From the NCBI RefSeq assembly GCF_000337375.1, contig NZ_AOJG01000017.1, positions 68,224-100,769 on the forward strand: DNA of 32,546 nucleotides, given 5' to 3'. Shown one piece after another: positions 14,464-22,491 of the stretch. Position 1 is the first letter of the stretch. Every line of letters begins with the position of its first letter. Source of the stretch: Halorubrum lipolyticum DSM 21995. Lineage in GTDB: Archaea; Halobacteriota; Halobacteria; Halobacteriales; Haloferacaceae. A model generated the notes under the pieces. The model saw only the letters and a program-made list of their open reading frames with translations, was not told where the DNA came from and did no database searches. The position numbers and the translations under genes are program-made.

Positions 14464-17382
14464 ATGGCGGAACCGTCGGGCATGGACGCGTTCGCGCACC
14501 TCGGGAGCGAACTCCGGGAGGCCCTTTCCGAGCAGGGATTCTCAACGCCCACCGAACCCCAGCGCGAGGCGATCCCGCCGCTCGCCGACGGGAAGAACGC
14601 CCTCGTCCTCGCGCCGACGGGGACCGGGAAGACGGAGACCGCAATGTTACCCGTCTTCGACGCGATCGTCGACGCCCGCGATTCGCCCGGCGACCAGCCC
14701 CGCGAGGGCATTTCGGCGCTCTACATCACGCCCCTCCGCGCGCTCAACCGCGACATGATGGACCGGCTGGAGTGGTGGGGCGACCGGCTCGGCGTCGAGG
14801 TCGCGGTGCGCCACGGCGACACCACCCAGTACGAGCGGTCGAAGCAGGCCGACGACCCGCCGGACGTGTTGATCACGACGCCGGAGAGCCTCCAGGCGAT
14901 CCTGACGGGCTCGAAGATGCGGGTCGCCCTCGAAGACGTGGCCCACGTCGTCGTCGACGAGGTCCACGAGCTCGCCGCCGCGAAGCGCGGCGCCCAGCTG
15001 ACGGTCGGGCTCGAACGCCTCCGGCGCGTGGCGGGGCCGTTCCAGCGGATCGGGCTCTCCGCGACCGTCGGCGACCCCGAGGAGGTCGGGCGTTTCCTCG
15101 TCGGCTCGGGGAAGCGCGACCCGAGCCGCGAGGGCGACCGCGCGTTCGAGATCGTCGAGGTCGCGGCCGGGACGCGGACCGACGTGCGGGTGCTCGACCC
15201 CGATATCACCGATCGCGACACGACCCTGGCCGGCGAGCTGGCGGTCGACGAGACGACCGCGAGCCACGTCCGGACGATCCGCGAGATCGTCGCCGACCAC
15301 GAGTCGACCCTGATCTTCGTCAACACGCGACAGACCGCGGAGGCGCTCGGCTCGCGGTTCAAGGCGATCGCGGAGCGGGAGGCGGATACCGGAGATATCG
15401 ACGATCCCACCGAGATCGAGGTCCACCACGGCTCGCTCTCGAAGGACGTGCGAATCGACGTGGAGGACCGGTTCAAGTCGGGCGAGATCGACGGGCTCGT
15501 CTGCACCTCCTCGATGGAACTCGGGATCGACGTGGGGCGCGTCGACCACGTGGTCCAGTACGGGAGCCCGCGCGAGGTCGCCCGGCTGCTCCAGCGCGTC
15601 GGGCGCGCGGGCCACCGCCGCGACCTCGTCTCCGAGGGCACCGTCGTGACGCAGGGCGGCGACGACACGCTCGAGGCGCTCGCGATCGCGCGTCGCGCCG
15701 ACGCCGAGCTCGTCGAGCCCGCCGACATCCACCACGGCAGCCTCGACACGGTCGCCAATCAGATCGTCGGGGTCGTGATGGACGAGGGCGACGTGCACGC
15801 CCGCGAGGCGTACGAGACCGTCACGAGCGCGTACCCGTTCTGCGACCTCTCCGAGCCGCAGTTCCAGGAGATCGTCCGCGAACTGGACGGCAACCACCTG
15901 CTGTGGCTCGACGAGGGGTCGGACACCCTCGAGAAGTCGGGGGGTACGTGGCAGTACTTCTACGCGAACCTCTCGATGATCCCCGACGAGTCCACCTACG
16001 AGGTGTACGACATGTCCTCGCGGCGGCAGATCGGCACCTTAGACGAGCGGTTCGTCGTCAACTTCGCCGGCCCGGGCGAGACGTTCGTCCAGCGCGGCGA
16101 GATGTGGCGGATCACCGAGGTCGACGAGGAGGAGGAGCGCGTGAACGTCACGCCCATCCCGGACCCGACGGGCGAGGTCCCCTCGTGGATCGGCCGGGAG
16201 ATTCCGGTCCCGAAGCCCGTCGCCGAGGAGGTCGGACGAATTCGGGGCGAGGCCGCCGCGGCGCTCAAGGCCGGCTCGACGCCCGAGGCGGTCGCGGGCG
16301 ATCTGGCGGAGCGGTACCCCGCCGACGAGGGGACGATCGCGGCCGCCCTGAAGCCGGTCGTCGACCACGTCGACGCCGGCCATCCAGTCCCCACGGACCG
16401 CCGGGTCGTGATCGAGGGGAGCGCCCGCACCGTCGCGGTCAACGCCGCCTTCGGCCACGAGGTCAACGAGACGCTCGCGCGCCTGCTCGCGGCGCTCGTG
16501 GGCCAGCGCGCCGGTTCGTCGGTCGGGATGGACGTCGACCCGTACCGGATCGAGTTCGAGGTCCCCCACGGCGTCGGTCCCGGCACCTTCCGCGAGGTGC
16601 TGGAGACGACCGACCCCGACAGCTTGACGGCGTACCTCGAACTCGCCCTGAAAAACTCCGACGCGCTCAAGTTCACGCTCGCGCAGGTCGCCGCGAAGTT
16701 CGGGTCGGTCAAGCGCTACCGCGAGGGGCGGGGGCGCTTCGGCGGCGACCGCCTGCTCGCGGCGTTAGAGGGGACGCCCGTCTACGACGAGGCGCTCCGC
16801 GAGGTGTTCCACGCCGACCTCGCGGTCGCGGAGACCGCGACGCTGCTCGAGGGCGCGCAGGACGGGTCGATCGAGACCGAGATCGCCCGCGAGCGCACGC
16901 CCCTCGGGACCGCCGGGCGCTCGTCCGGCACGGAGTTCCTCGTCCCCGAGAACGCCGACGCCGACGTGATCGAGACGGTCCGCGAGCGCATTCGGAACGA
17001 CCGCGTCATCCTCTTCTGTCTCCACTGCGCCGACTGGCACCGGACGACGAAGGTGCGACGCGTGCCCGATCAGCCGGAGTGTCCCGACTGCGGGTCGACC
17101 CGCGTCGCCGCGCTGAACCCGTGGGACGACGAGACGGTCGCGGCGGTCCGGGCGACCGAGAAGGACGACGAGCAGGAGCGGCGCACCGAGCGCGCCCACC
17201 GCGCCGCGAGCCTCGTCCAGACGCACGGGAAGCGCGCCGTGATCGCGCTGGCGGCTCGCGGGGTGGGACCGCACAACGCCGCGCGGATCATCAACAAGTT
17301 GCGCGATGACGAAGACGAGTTCTACCGCGACGTGCTCCGACAGGAGCGCGAGTACGCGCGGACGCAGTCGTTCTGGGACTAG
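14464..17382 (+). CDS. lhr: Lhr-type ATP-dependent DNA helicase
   Basis: The 972-residue protein is a superfamily 2 helicase of the Lhr family, implicated in archaeal and bacterial DNA repair and replication-coupled repair. Visible motifs are Q-like FSTPTEPQREAIPPL, Walker A APTGTGKTET, TPLRALNRDM, Walker B/DEVH VVVDEVHEL, LSATVGDPE, STLIFVNTRQTAEALG, CTSSMELGIDVGRVDHVVQYGSP and RVGRAGHR. The Lhr winged-helix and core C-terminal domains follow from about residue 430. Residues about 850-880 form a Cys cluster (CLHCADWH, CPDCGSTR) that looks like a zinc knuckle. ATG 14464 is the first start after the promoter region. An SF2 RNA helicase function cannot be excluded. The gene is monocistronic and follows structured repeat B. 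Confidence 0.9.
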   Translation: MAEPSGMDAFAHLGSELREALSEQGFSTPTEPQREAIPPLADGKNALVLAPTGTGKTETAMLPVFDAIVDARDSPGDQPREGISALYITPLRALNRDMMDRLEWWGDRLGVEVAVRHGDTTQYERSKQADDPPDVLITTPESLQAILTGSKMRVALEDVAHVVVDEVHELAAAKRGAQLTVGLERLRRVAGPFQRIGLSATVGDPEEVGRFLVGSGKRDPSREGDRAFEIVEVAAGTRTDVRVLDPDITDRDTTLAGELAVDETTASHVRTIREIVADHESTLIFVNTRQTAEALGSRFKAIAEREADTGDIDDPTEIEVHHGSLSKDVRIDVEDRFKSGEIDGLVCTSSMELGIDVGRVDHVVQYGSPREVARLLQRVGRAGHRRDLVSEGTVVTQGGDDTLEALAIARRADAELVEPADIHHGSLDTVANQIVGVVMDEGDVHAREAYETVTSAYPFCDLSEPQFQEIVRELDGNHLLWLDEGSDTLEKSGGTWQYFYANLSMIPDESTYEVYDMSSRRQIGTLDERFVVNFAGPGETFVQRGEMWRITEVDEEEERVNVTPIPDPTGEVPSWIGREIPVPKPVAEEVGRIRGEAAAALKAGSTPEAVAGDLAERYPADEGTIAAALKPVVDHVDAGHPVPTDRRVVIEGSARTVAVNAAFGHEVNETLARLLAALVGQRAGSSVGMDVDPYRIEFEVPHGVGPGTFREVLETTDPDSLTAYLELALKNSDALKFTLAQVAAKFGSVKRYREGRGRFGGDRLLAALEGTPVYDEALREVFHADLAVAETATLLEGAQDGSIETEIARERTPLGTAGRSSGTEFLVPENADADVIETVRERIRNDRVILFCLHCADWHRTTKVRRVPDQPECPDCGSTRVAALNPWDDETVAAVRATEKDDEQERRTERAHRAASLVQTHGKRAVIALAARGVGPHNAARIINKLRDDEDEFYRDVLRQEREYARTQSFWD

Positions 17383-17470
17383 ACGCGTGTCGGTGTTCGA
17401 TCGGGTCCCTACCGGGTGTCGACGCGATCGCCCGTTTATAAGCGGTTGTTGGCAGTGGATCGACTGCGAC

Positions 17471-17520
17471 GGCCTCCAAAGCCCCAGCCGGGAGGACTCG
17501 CTCGCCGCTCGAACTCCTCG
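17471..17520 (-). repeat. Remnant of the structured repeat (3' end only)
   Basis: On the minus strand the sequence GGCTGGGGCTTTGGAGG, preceded by a GCGAGCGAG-like segment, matches the 3' end of copies A and B. TTATAAA follows downstream (complement of 17435-17441), as it does after copy A. The 5' two-thirds of the element are absent. The remnant lies directly after the stop (17526) of the minus-strand polyprenol-kinase-like gene, in that gene's orientation, like the other copies. Confidence 0.6.
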
Positions 17521-17525
17521 CCCGT

Positions 17526-18143
17526 CTACCCCAACACCGCGACCGCGAGAAGCATCCCGCCGGCCGCCGCGGGCGGAATGGTGAGGTTGTCGTCGACGGC
17601 GACGCCGCGGATGATCGGCGGGAGCCCGTCGGCGACCGCGGCGGGGGCGGCGCCCGCCATCGCGACGACGATTCCCACGTCGGGGCCGAACGCGGGGATC
17701 GTGAAGGGGACGGCGAGCCCGAAGCAGACGAGGAACATCGCGATCCACGCGGCGGGCCGCTTCGCCTCCGTGGCGTCGTTGTCCCCGAGCGCGCCGCTGA
17801 CGGGGTCACCGACCGACAGCATCCACATCGCGGGGATCGCGAGCGTCGGCTCCAAGAGGAGGACCACGCCGGTCATGCTCACCTGATACAGCGCGTAGCC
17901 CGCGAGCGCGTCGGTCTCGTACTCCCGGGTGAGCCTCCGGTAGAGCGAGTGATCGAGCCCGACCACGAGCCGGAGGAACTCCAGCGCGAGAACGACGGCG
18001 AGCGCGGCGACGAGGAAGTAGCGCGTCTCCGTCCACGTGAGCCAGCCGAGCAGGAACGGCACCGGGTAGAGGGTCCCGCCGGAGTGCACCAGCCGCCGCT
18101 CGAACTCCACCTCGGCCCGCCACTCCGCCGCCGGAAGGGACAC
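17526..18143 (-). CDS. Polyprenol/dolichol kinase-like membrane protein
   Basis: This 205-residue integral membrane protein has about six hydrophobic segments. It belongs to the CTP-dependent dolichol/diacylglycerol kinase and phosphatidate cytidylyltransferase-like group (COG0170). Features are an N-terminal EFERRLVHSGGTLYPVPFLLGW helix, EFLRLVVGLDHSLYRRLTREYE, the active-site-type WMLSVGDPVSGALGDN, and a late GAAPAAVADGLPP. Such enzymes phosphorylate polyprenol lipid carriers at the inner membrane; the actual lipid is not determinable. The GTG start at 18143 lies three bases after the stop of glyS, so it is the last gene of the CBS-glyS-kinase operon. A structured-repeat remnant follows its stop. 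Confidence 0.8.
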   Translation of the reverse strand: MSLPAAEWRAEVEFERRLVHSGGTLYPVPFLLGWLTWTETRYFLVAALAVVLALEFLRLVVGLDHSLYRRLTREYETDALAGYALYQVSMTGVVLLLEPTLAIPAMWMLSVGDPVSGALGDNDATEAKRPAAWIAMFLVCFGLAVPFTIPAFGPDVGIVVAMAGAAPAAVADGLPPIIRGVAVDDNLTIPPAAAGGMLLAVAVLG

Positions 18144-18146
18144 GAG

Positions 18147-19943
18147 TCAGTTGGTCTCGACGTCGGTCGCGACGGTCTCGTAGCGGTCCACCAGCGCGTC
18201 GAACTCGCCGCCCCCGCGGAGCGCGACCAGTTCCTCGGCCAGCTTCCCGGCCGGTACGCGGACCTGCGCCGCGGAGTCGCGCTCGCGGACGGTCACCGTC
18301 TCGTCGCCGTCGCCCTCGATCCCGTCGCGGTCGATCGTGACGCAGAATGGGGTACCGATCTCGTCCTGTCGGCGGTAGCGCCGGCCGATCGAGCCGGAGT
18401 CGTCGTACGCGACCGCCAGCCCCGCCTCGCGGAGGTCGGCGGCGACGCGGTCGGCCAGCTCGGTGAGCCGCTCGTCGTTGGTCACGAGCGGGAAGACCGC
18501 GGCGTCTTGGGGCGCCACCTCGGGCGCTAAGGAGAGGTACGTGCGCTCCTCGCCGTCGACCTCGTCCTCGCTGTAGGCGTGCGCCAGCAGGGTCTGGACG
18601 GTGCGGCCCACGCCGAACGAGGGCTCGACGACGTGCGGCGTGAGGTGCTCGCCGTTCTCGGTCACCGTCTCGACCGAGAAGTTCGCCACGTCGGCGTCGA
18701 CCTCGTGGGTCTCCGCGCCGTCGCCCTCGCCGACCTCGACCGACACCGTCTCGCCGTCGAACGCGCCGGGGTCGCGCTCGGCGAGCGTCTCGAGCGCCTC
18801 GGCGACCGCGGCGGCGTCTCCGCCGAACTCGGGACCGAGCACGGACATGTCCGGGTCGACGGTCGCGCGCTCGACCGTCTTCGGCTCGTCGTAGCGCTTG
18901 AACACGGTGAACGCGTCGTCGCCGTACTCGCCGTGCTTCGAGAGGTCGTAGTCGGCGCGGTAGGAGAAGCCCGCGATCTCGATCCAGTCGCCGTCGACCT
19001 CGCTCTCGGCGTCCCAGCAGTCGGACGCGTAGTGGGCGCGCTCGCCCGCGAGGTGCTGGCGGAAGCGGAAGCGGTCGAGGTCGACGCCGACCCGGTCGTA
19101 CCACTCTTTCGCGACGCCGAGGTAGTAGCCGACCCACGGGGAGCCGATGATCCCCTCGTCGACCGCCTCGCCGACCGTGGTCTCGACGTACTCGCCCTCG
19201 TCGGCCTCCTGTTCGGTCGCGGGGTACAGCCGGACCGACACGTCGCGCACGCGGTCCAGCGGCGGCTCGTCCGCCTCGGGGTCGATGAACTGCTCCAGTT
19301 CGGCCTGCGTGAACTCGCGCAGCCGGAGGAGCCCGCCGCGCGGCGAGATCTCGTTGCGGTAGGCGGGGCCGATCTGGGTGATCCCGAACGGGAGGTTCCC
19401 GCGGGCGTACTCCTTCAGCCGCGGGAACTCGACGAAGATCCCCTGCGCAGTCTCCGGGCGGAGGTAGCCGGGCTGGCCGTCGCCGGGGCCGATGTCGGTC
19501 GCGAACATGAGGTTGAAGTCCTCGACCGACTCGCCGGCGAGCGGGGTGCCACAGGAGGGGCAGGCGATGTCGTTGTCGGCGATGAGGTCCTCGACCTCGT
19601 CGCCCGGGAGCGCCTCTGCGTCCTCGATCTCCGTGACCGCCTCGACGAGGTGGTCGGCGCGGTGCGACTCGCCGCACTCGCCGCACTCGACGAGCATGTC
19701 GTCGAACCCCTCCAGGTGGCCGGACGCCTCGAAGACGGCCTCCGGCATGATCGTCGGCGCCTCGATCTCGCGGTTCCCCTCCCGGATGGTGAACCGGTCG
19801 CGCCACGCGTCCTCGACGTTCTTCTTCAGCGCCGCGCCCTGCGGACCGAAGGTGTAGAAGCCGGCGGTACCGCCGTACGCCCCGTTCGAGCCGAAGAAGA
19901 AGCCGCGCCGCTTCGCCAGCTCGACGATCGCCTCGGACGCCAT
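18147..19943 (-). CDS. glyS: Glycyl-tRNA synthetase (alpha2 type)
   Basis: This 598-residue class II synthetase charges tRNA-Gly and is of the dimeric archaeal/eukaryotic type. The N-terminus GFFFGSNGAYGGTAGFYTFGP is diagnostic. A CGECGESHR/CPSCGTPL insertion offers a possible zinc site (about residues 86-135). Motif 2 is RNEISPRGGLLRLREFTQAE, motif 3 lies in EPSFGVGRTVQTLL, and the C-terminal anticodon-binding domain begins around LSLAPEVAPQDAAVFPLV. The stop of the CBS gene abuts the ATG directly (TAAATG at 19941-19946), and the next gene starts three bases after the stop, so the operon is tightly packed. The TTATAAA at the junction is coding sequence, not an obvious promoter. Confidence 0.96.
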   Translation of the reverse strand: MASEAIVELAKRRGFFFGSNGAYGGTAGFYTFGPQGAALKKNVEDAWRDRFTIREGNREIEAPTIMPEAVFEASGHLEGFDDMLVECGECGESHRADHLVEAVTEIEDAEALPGDEVEDLIADNDIACPSCGTPLAGESVEDFNLMFATDIGPGDGQPGYLRPETAQGIFVEFPRLKEYARGNLPFGITQIGPAYRNEISPRGGLLRLREFTQAELEQFIDPEADEPPLDRVRDVSVRLYPATEQEADEGEYVETTVGEAVDEGIIGSPWVGYYLGVAKEWYDRVGVDLDRFRFRQHLAGERAHYASDCWDAESEVDGDWIEIAGFSYRADYDLSKHGEYGDDAFTVFKRYDEPKTVERATVDPDMSVLGPEFGGDAAAVAEALETLAERDPGAFDGETVSVEVGEGDGAETHEVDADVANFSVETVTENGEHLTPHVVEPSFGVGRTVQTLLAHAYSEDEVDGEERTYLSLAPEVAPQDAAVFPLVTNDERLTELADRVAADLREAGLAVAYDDSGSIGRRYRRQDEIGTPFCVTIDRDGIEGDGDETVTVRERDSAAQVRVPAGKLAEELVALRGGGEFDALVDRYETVATDVETN

Positions 19944-20792
19944 TTATAAGCCCTCCAGCAGGTCCACGTCGCGCACGATGCCGTCGAGGTCGGTGCCGTT
20001 GACGAGCGGCACCTGCTCGATGTCGTTGCTGATGAGCTCCTGTGCGACCTCCTTCGCGGTCCGCGTCCCGCTGACCGTGACGAGGTCCGCGGTCATGAAG
20101 TGGCGCGTCGCCTCCGCCGGGATCTCGACGTTCCGGGTCGGGAGGTAGCGGGCGCCGGTCGCCTTGATCCCCTCCCAGGACCACTCGGAGTCCTGCTCGG
20201 CGATGGAGTCGCCCGTGCTGGCCTCGCCCTCGACGACGCGGGCGACCTCCAGCACGTCGACCTCGGTGAGGATGCCGGCGATCCCGGCGTCGTCGTCGAG
20301 CACCACGGCGTAGGGGACGTTCGCCAGCCCGATCTCGCGCTCGGCGACCGGGAGGGGGGTCTCCGTGTGGGTCGCGTTGACCGCGCGGGTCGCGAGCCCG
20401 CCGACCTCGGTGTCGCCGTCGATCTCGCCGCGGGCGATGGCTCGCACCACGTCGGTGACGGTGAGGATGCCGACGAGCGACTCGCCGTCGACGACCGGGA
20501 GCCGGCGAGAGCCCTCGGCGACCATCGTGGCGGCGGCGTCGCCGATCGCGTCGTCGGCGTCAACCGTCGGCACCTCCCGCATCAGCAGCGCGAGCTGGTC
20601 TTCGTCCGGCTGCTCGATCAGGTCGTCGCGGGAGACGAGCCCGCGGTACACCTCCTCGCCGTCGACGTCTTTCACGACCGGCACCGACGAGAAGCCGTAC
20701 TCCTGGATGTACTCCAACACGTCGTTCCGGCTCCCCGGGATCTCGACGACGACGAGATCCGACCGCGGCGTCATGGCGTCTGATACGTTCAT
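19944..20792 (-). CDS. Four-CBS-domain regulatory protein
   Basis: This 282-residue protein consists of four CBS motifs (two Bateman modules): MNVSDAMTPRSDLVVVEIPGS; LLMREVPTVDADDAIGDAA with RRLPVVDGESLVGILTVTDVVRAI; VPYAVVLDDDAGIAGILTEVDVLEVAR; and HFMTADLVTVSGTRTAKEV with IEQVPLVNGTDLDGIVRDVDLL. CBS modules bind adenosine nucleotides and sense energy status. With no catalytic domain attached, it may act as a stand-alone sensor. ATG 20792 fits a TATA box 27-35 bp upstream; the frame is open further upstream without similarity. It is the first gene of the CBS-glyS-kinase operon, so its ligand might relate to translation (inference). Confidence 0.9.
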   Translation of the reverse strand: MNVSDAMTPRSDLVVVEIPGSRNDVLEYIQEYGFSSVPVVKDVDGEEVYRGLVSRDDLIEQPDEDQLALLMREVPTVDADDAIGDAAATMVAEGSRRLPVVDGESLVGILTVTDVVRAIARGEIDGDTEVGGLATRAVNATHTETPLPVAEREIGLANVPYAVVLDDDAGIAGILTEVDVLEVARVVEGEASTGDSIAEQDSEWSWEGIKATGARYLPTRNVEIPAEATRHFMTADLVTVSGTRTAKEVAQELISNDIEQVPLVNGTDLDGIVRDVDLLEGL

Positions 20793-20818
20793 GCACCGTC
20801 TTTCAGCGTGCCACCTCT

Positions 20819-20827
20819 TGTATACTG
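20819..20827 (-). promoter_or_regulatory. TATA box of CBS-glyS operon
   Basis: GTATACAAG on the minus strand lies 27-35 bp before ATG 20792. The 418-bp gap from 20793 to 21210 also holds a 7-bp inverted repeat (TCTCGAA 20913-20919 with TTCGAGA 20926-20932), flanked by AGCGGTCTC direct repeats, and the 23-bp tandem repeat at 20992-21060. I see no further gene in it. Confidence 0.5.
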
Positions 20828-20991
20828 CGAAGGTGGTTCGCGAGCGGTCGGCGGCCGGCGGCCGGATCGCGCCGCCGTTCGCCGGGTGTCGGGAGTCGCT
20901 CTCGGGGAGCGGTCTCGAAGTCGATTTCGAGAAGCGGTCTCCAGCGGCGTTCCCGGGGCTCCGAGTCGCCTCGTCCGCCTCGCGGCGGGGA

Positions 20992-21060
20992 CTCCGACAA
21001 CGAGCCAAACGGTTCTCCGACAACGAGCCAAACGGTTCTCTGACAACGAGCCAAACTGTT
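20992..21060 (+). repeat. Three tandem 23-bp repeats
   Basis: Three adjoining 23-bp units (20992-21014, 21015-21037, 21038-21060) each contain CGACAACGAGCCAAACGG or a close variant. Units 1 and 2 are identical, and unit 3 differs at two positions. No spacers separate them. They lie in the middle of the divergent region between the CBS operon and the small acidic protein gene. They may be a protein-binding array or a replication-slippage product. Confidence 0.85.
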
Positions 21061-21180
21061 CGTCAGATCGACGCCCCAATCCGTCACTTCACTCGTGATC
21101 GACGACTGATACGGGCTCTCGTCCCCGATCTCTCCCTCAGATCGCGGATCCGCCGACGGCGGACGCTCTCGGTCCGGAAC

Positions 21181-21208
21181 CCTTATACGTACTGTGAACA
21201 ATTCACAA
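21181..21208 (+). promoter_or_regulatory. TATA box plus palindromic operator at start of small protein gene
   Basis: CCTTATACG (21181-21189) lies about 22-30 bp before ATG 21211. Between it and the ATG is the perfect inverted repeat TGTGAACAATTCACA (21194-21208), with 6-bp arms and a 3-nt centre, covering the expected transcription start. A repressor bound there would block initiation (inference). Confidence 0.6.
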
Positions 21209-21210
21209 CC

Positions 21211-21432
21211 ATGTCACGGAGTTCCACCCCATGGGACGACCCGGACCCCGATCACCGCCGGACGGCGTTGCCGACGGACCCGGCCCTCGACGCGGCGGAC
21301 TCACCGGACATCATGGCGTCCATCGACTCCTCGTCGTCGCGACCGGAGCTCGTGATCGCGGACCTCTCCCGGGAGAACGCGTGGGTCTCGGTGGACGAGA
21401 CCGACGCCACCGTCCTCGAAGAGTGGTGTTGA
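21211..21432 (+). CDS. Small acidic haloarchaeal protein
   Basis: This 73-residue protein has a disordered, Pro/Asp-rich N-terminal half and an ordered C-terminal half, SRPELVIADLSRENAWVSV followed by DATVLEEWC, ending in a terminal cysteine. I recall short haloarchaeal proteins of this C-terminal pattern (possibly DUF7556, uncertain). There is no signal peptide or membrane segment. ATG 21211 is fixed by the TATA box and the palindromic operator just upstream. The terminal EEWC-type ending is worth noting as a possible metal or thiol site. Its function is unknown. Confidence 0.7.
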   Translation: MSRSSTPWDDPDPDHRRTALPTDPALDAADSPDIMASIDSSSSRPELVIADLSRENAWVSVDETDATVLEEWC

Positions 21433-21501
21433 GCCCCCTGGAGAAGCCGTCGCGTCCATCGTAGCCGTCGCAGCTGACCCCCGTCCGTTTTCCGTTCGAG
21501 A

Positions 21502-22428
21502 TCACTCCGCCGCTTCGTCGGCGTCCGCTTCGGGTCGAACCCCCGCCCCGGCCTCCCACGCTCGGATCAGCGACGCGACCGTCCGACACGTCGGCGCCGA
21601 CACGCCGAACCGGTCGGCGCGCTCGGTCGCGGCGCCGTAGATCGCGTCGACCTCGGTCCGGCGACCGGCGGCCACGTCCTCGCGCATCGACGACCGGTTG
21701 GCGGCGGTGTCGGCGGCGACGCGTTCGACGGCGTCGACCGCCGCCTCCTCGTCGAGCGCCACGCCGTCGGCTCGGGCGACGCGCGCGACTTCCCGCGCCG
21801 CCTCGCGGGCCGCCTCGCCGCCCGGCCCGTCGAGGGTCGCGCCGTTCGAGAGCCGGGCGAGCGCCGAGGGACCGTTGATCCCCGCGTTGACCGCGAGCTT
21901 CTCGTACCGGCGGCGGGGCATGTCCGCGGCGACGGTCGTCTCGATCCCGGCCTCGGCGAACGCGCTCCCGACGCGCTCCGCGAGCGGGTCGGTCCCCCCG
22001 GAGAGCGCCCCGACGACGACCTCGCCGATACCCGTACACGTGACCCGACCGGGCTCGACGAACCGGGCGCCGTAGCTCGCGGTGCCCGCGAGCACGGTGG
22101 GGTCGAGCGCCGCGACCAGCCGCTCCTCCGTGAGGCCGTTCTGGAGCGAGCAGACCGCGTCGTACTCGCCGGTCGCGAGCGCCCGCGCGGCCGCGTCCGT
22201 GTCGTACGCCTTCGTCGTGACCACCGCGAGGTCGGCGGAGCGGTGCGTCCCGTCGGTGAGCGCCCGGGGGCGGACGCGGGCGTCGATCTCGCCGTCGATC
22301 CGGAGCCCGTCCTCCCGGACCCGTCGCATGTGCGGGTCGCGCCCGACGAGGGTGACCTCGTGGGTCCGCGCCAGCAGCCCGCCGACGAGGCTCCCGAGCG
22401 CGCCCGCGCCGTAGACGAGGACCTCCAT
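21502..22428 (-). CDS. panE: 2-dehydropantoate 2-reductase (ketopantoate reductase)
   Basis: This 308-residue enzyme reduces ketopantoate to pantoate for coenzyme A synthesis. It has an N-terminal Rossmann nucleotide-binding motif, VLVYGAGALGSLVGGLLA, then VTTKAYDTDAAA and SLQNGLTEERL, the hinge/active-site GEVVVGAL, and the catalytic lysine region RRRYEKLAVNAGINGPSAL. The C-terminal helical domain carries SSMREDVAAGRRTEVDAI, the usual Ser/Asp/Glu signature. ATG 22428 is preferred over an in-frame GTG at 22440 because the Rossmann strand starts immediately after it. It lies 63 bp downstream of the threonine synthase gene on the same strand, so read-through is possible. Confidence 0.92.
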   Translation of the reverse strand: MEVLVYGAGALGSLVGGLLARTHEVTLVGRDPHMRRVREDGLRIDGEIDARVRPRALTDGTHRSADLAVVTTKAYDTDAAARALATGEYDAVCSLQNGLTEERLVAALDPTVLAGTASYGARFVEPGRVTCTGIGEVVVGALSGGTDPLAERVGSAFAEAGIETTVAADMPRRRYEKLAVNAGINGPSALARLSNGATLDGPGGEAAREAAREVARVARADGVALDEEAAVDAVERVAADTAANRSSMREDVAAGRRTEVDAIYGAATERADRFGVSAPTCRTVASLIRAWEAGAGVRPEADADEAAE

Positions 22429-22491
22429 ACGCCTTCCCACGGGGCGAGACTGAAAAGGGGTGGCGGTAGAACGATCGCTAGAGCGCCGCGC

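Noticed and set aside
20992..21060. CRISPR array
   Set aside because: The three 23-bp units adjoin with no spacers, and no cas gene is present.
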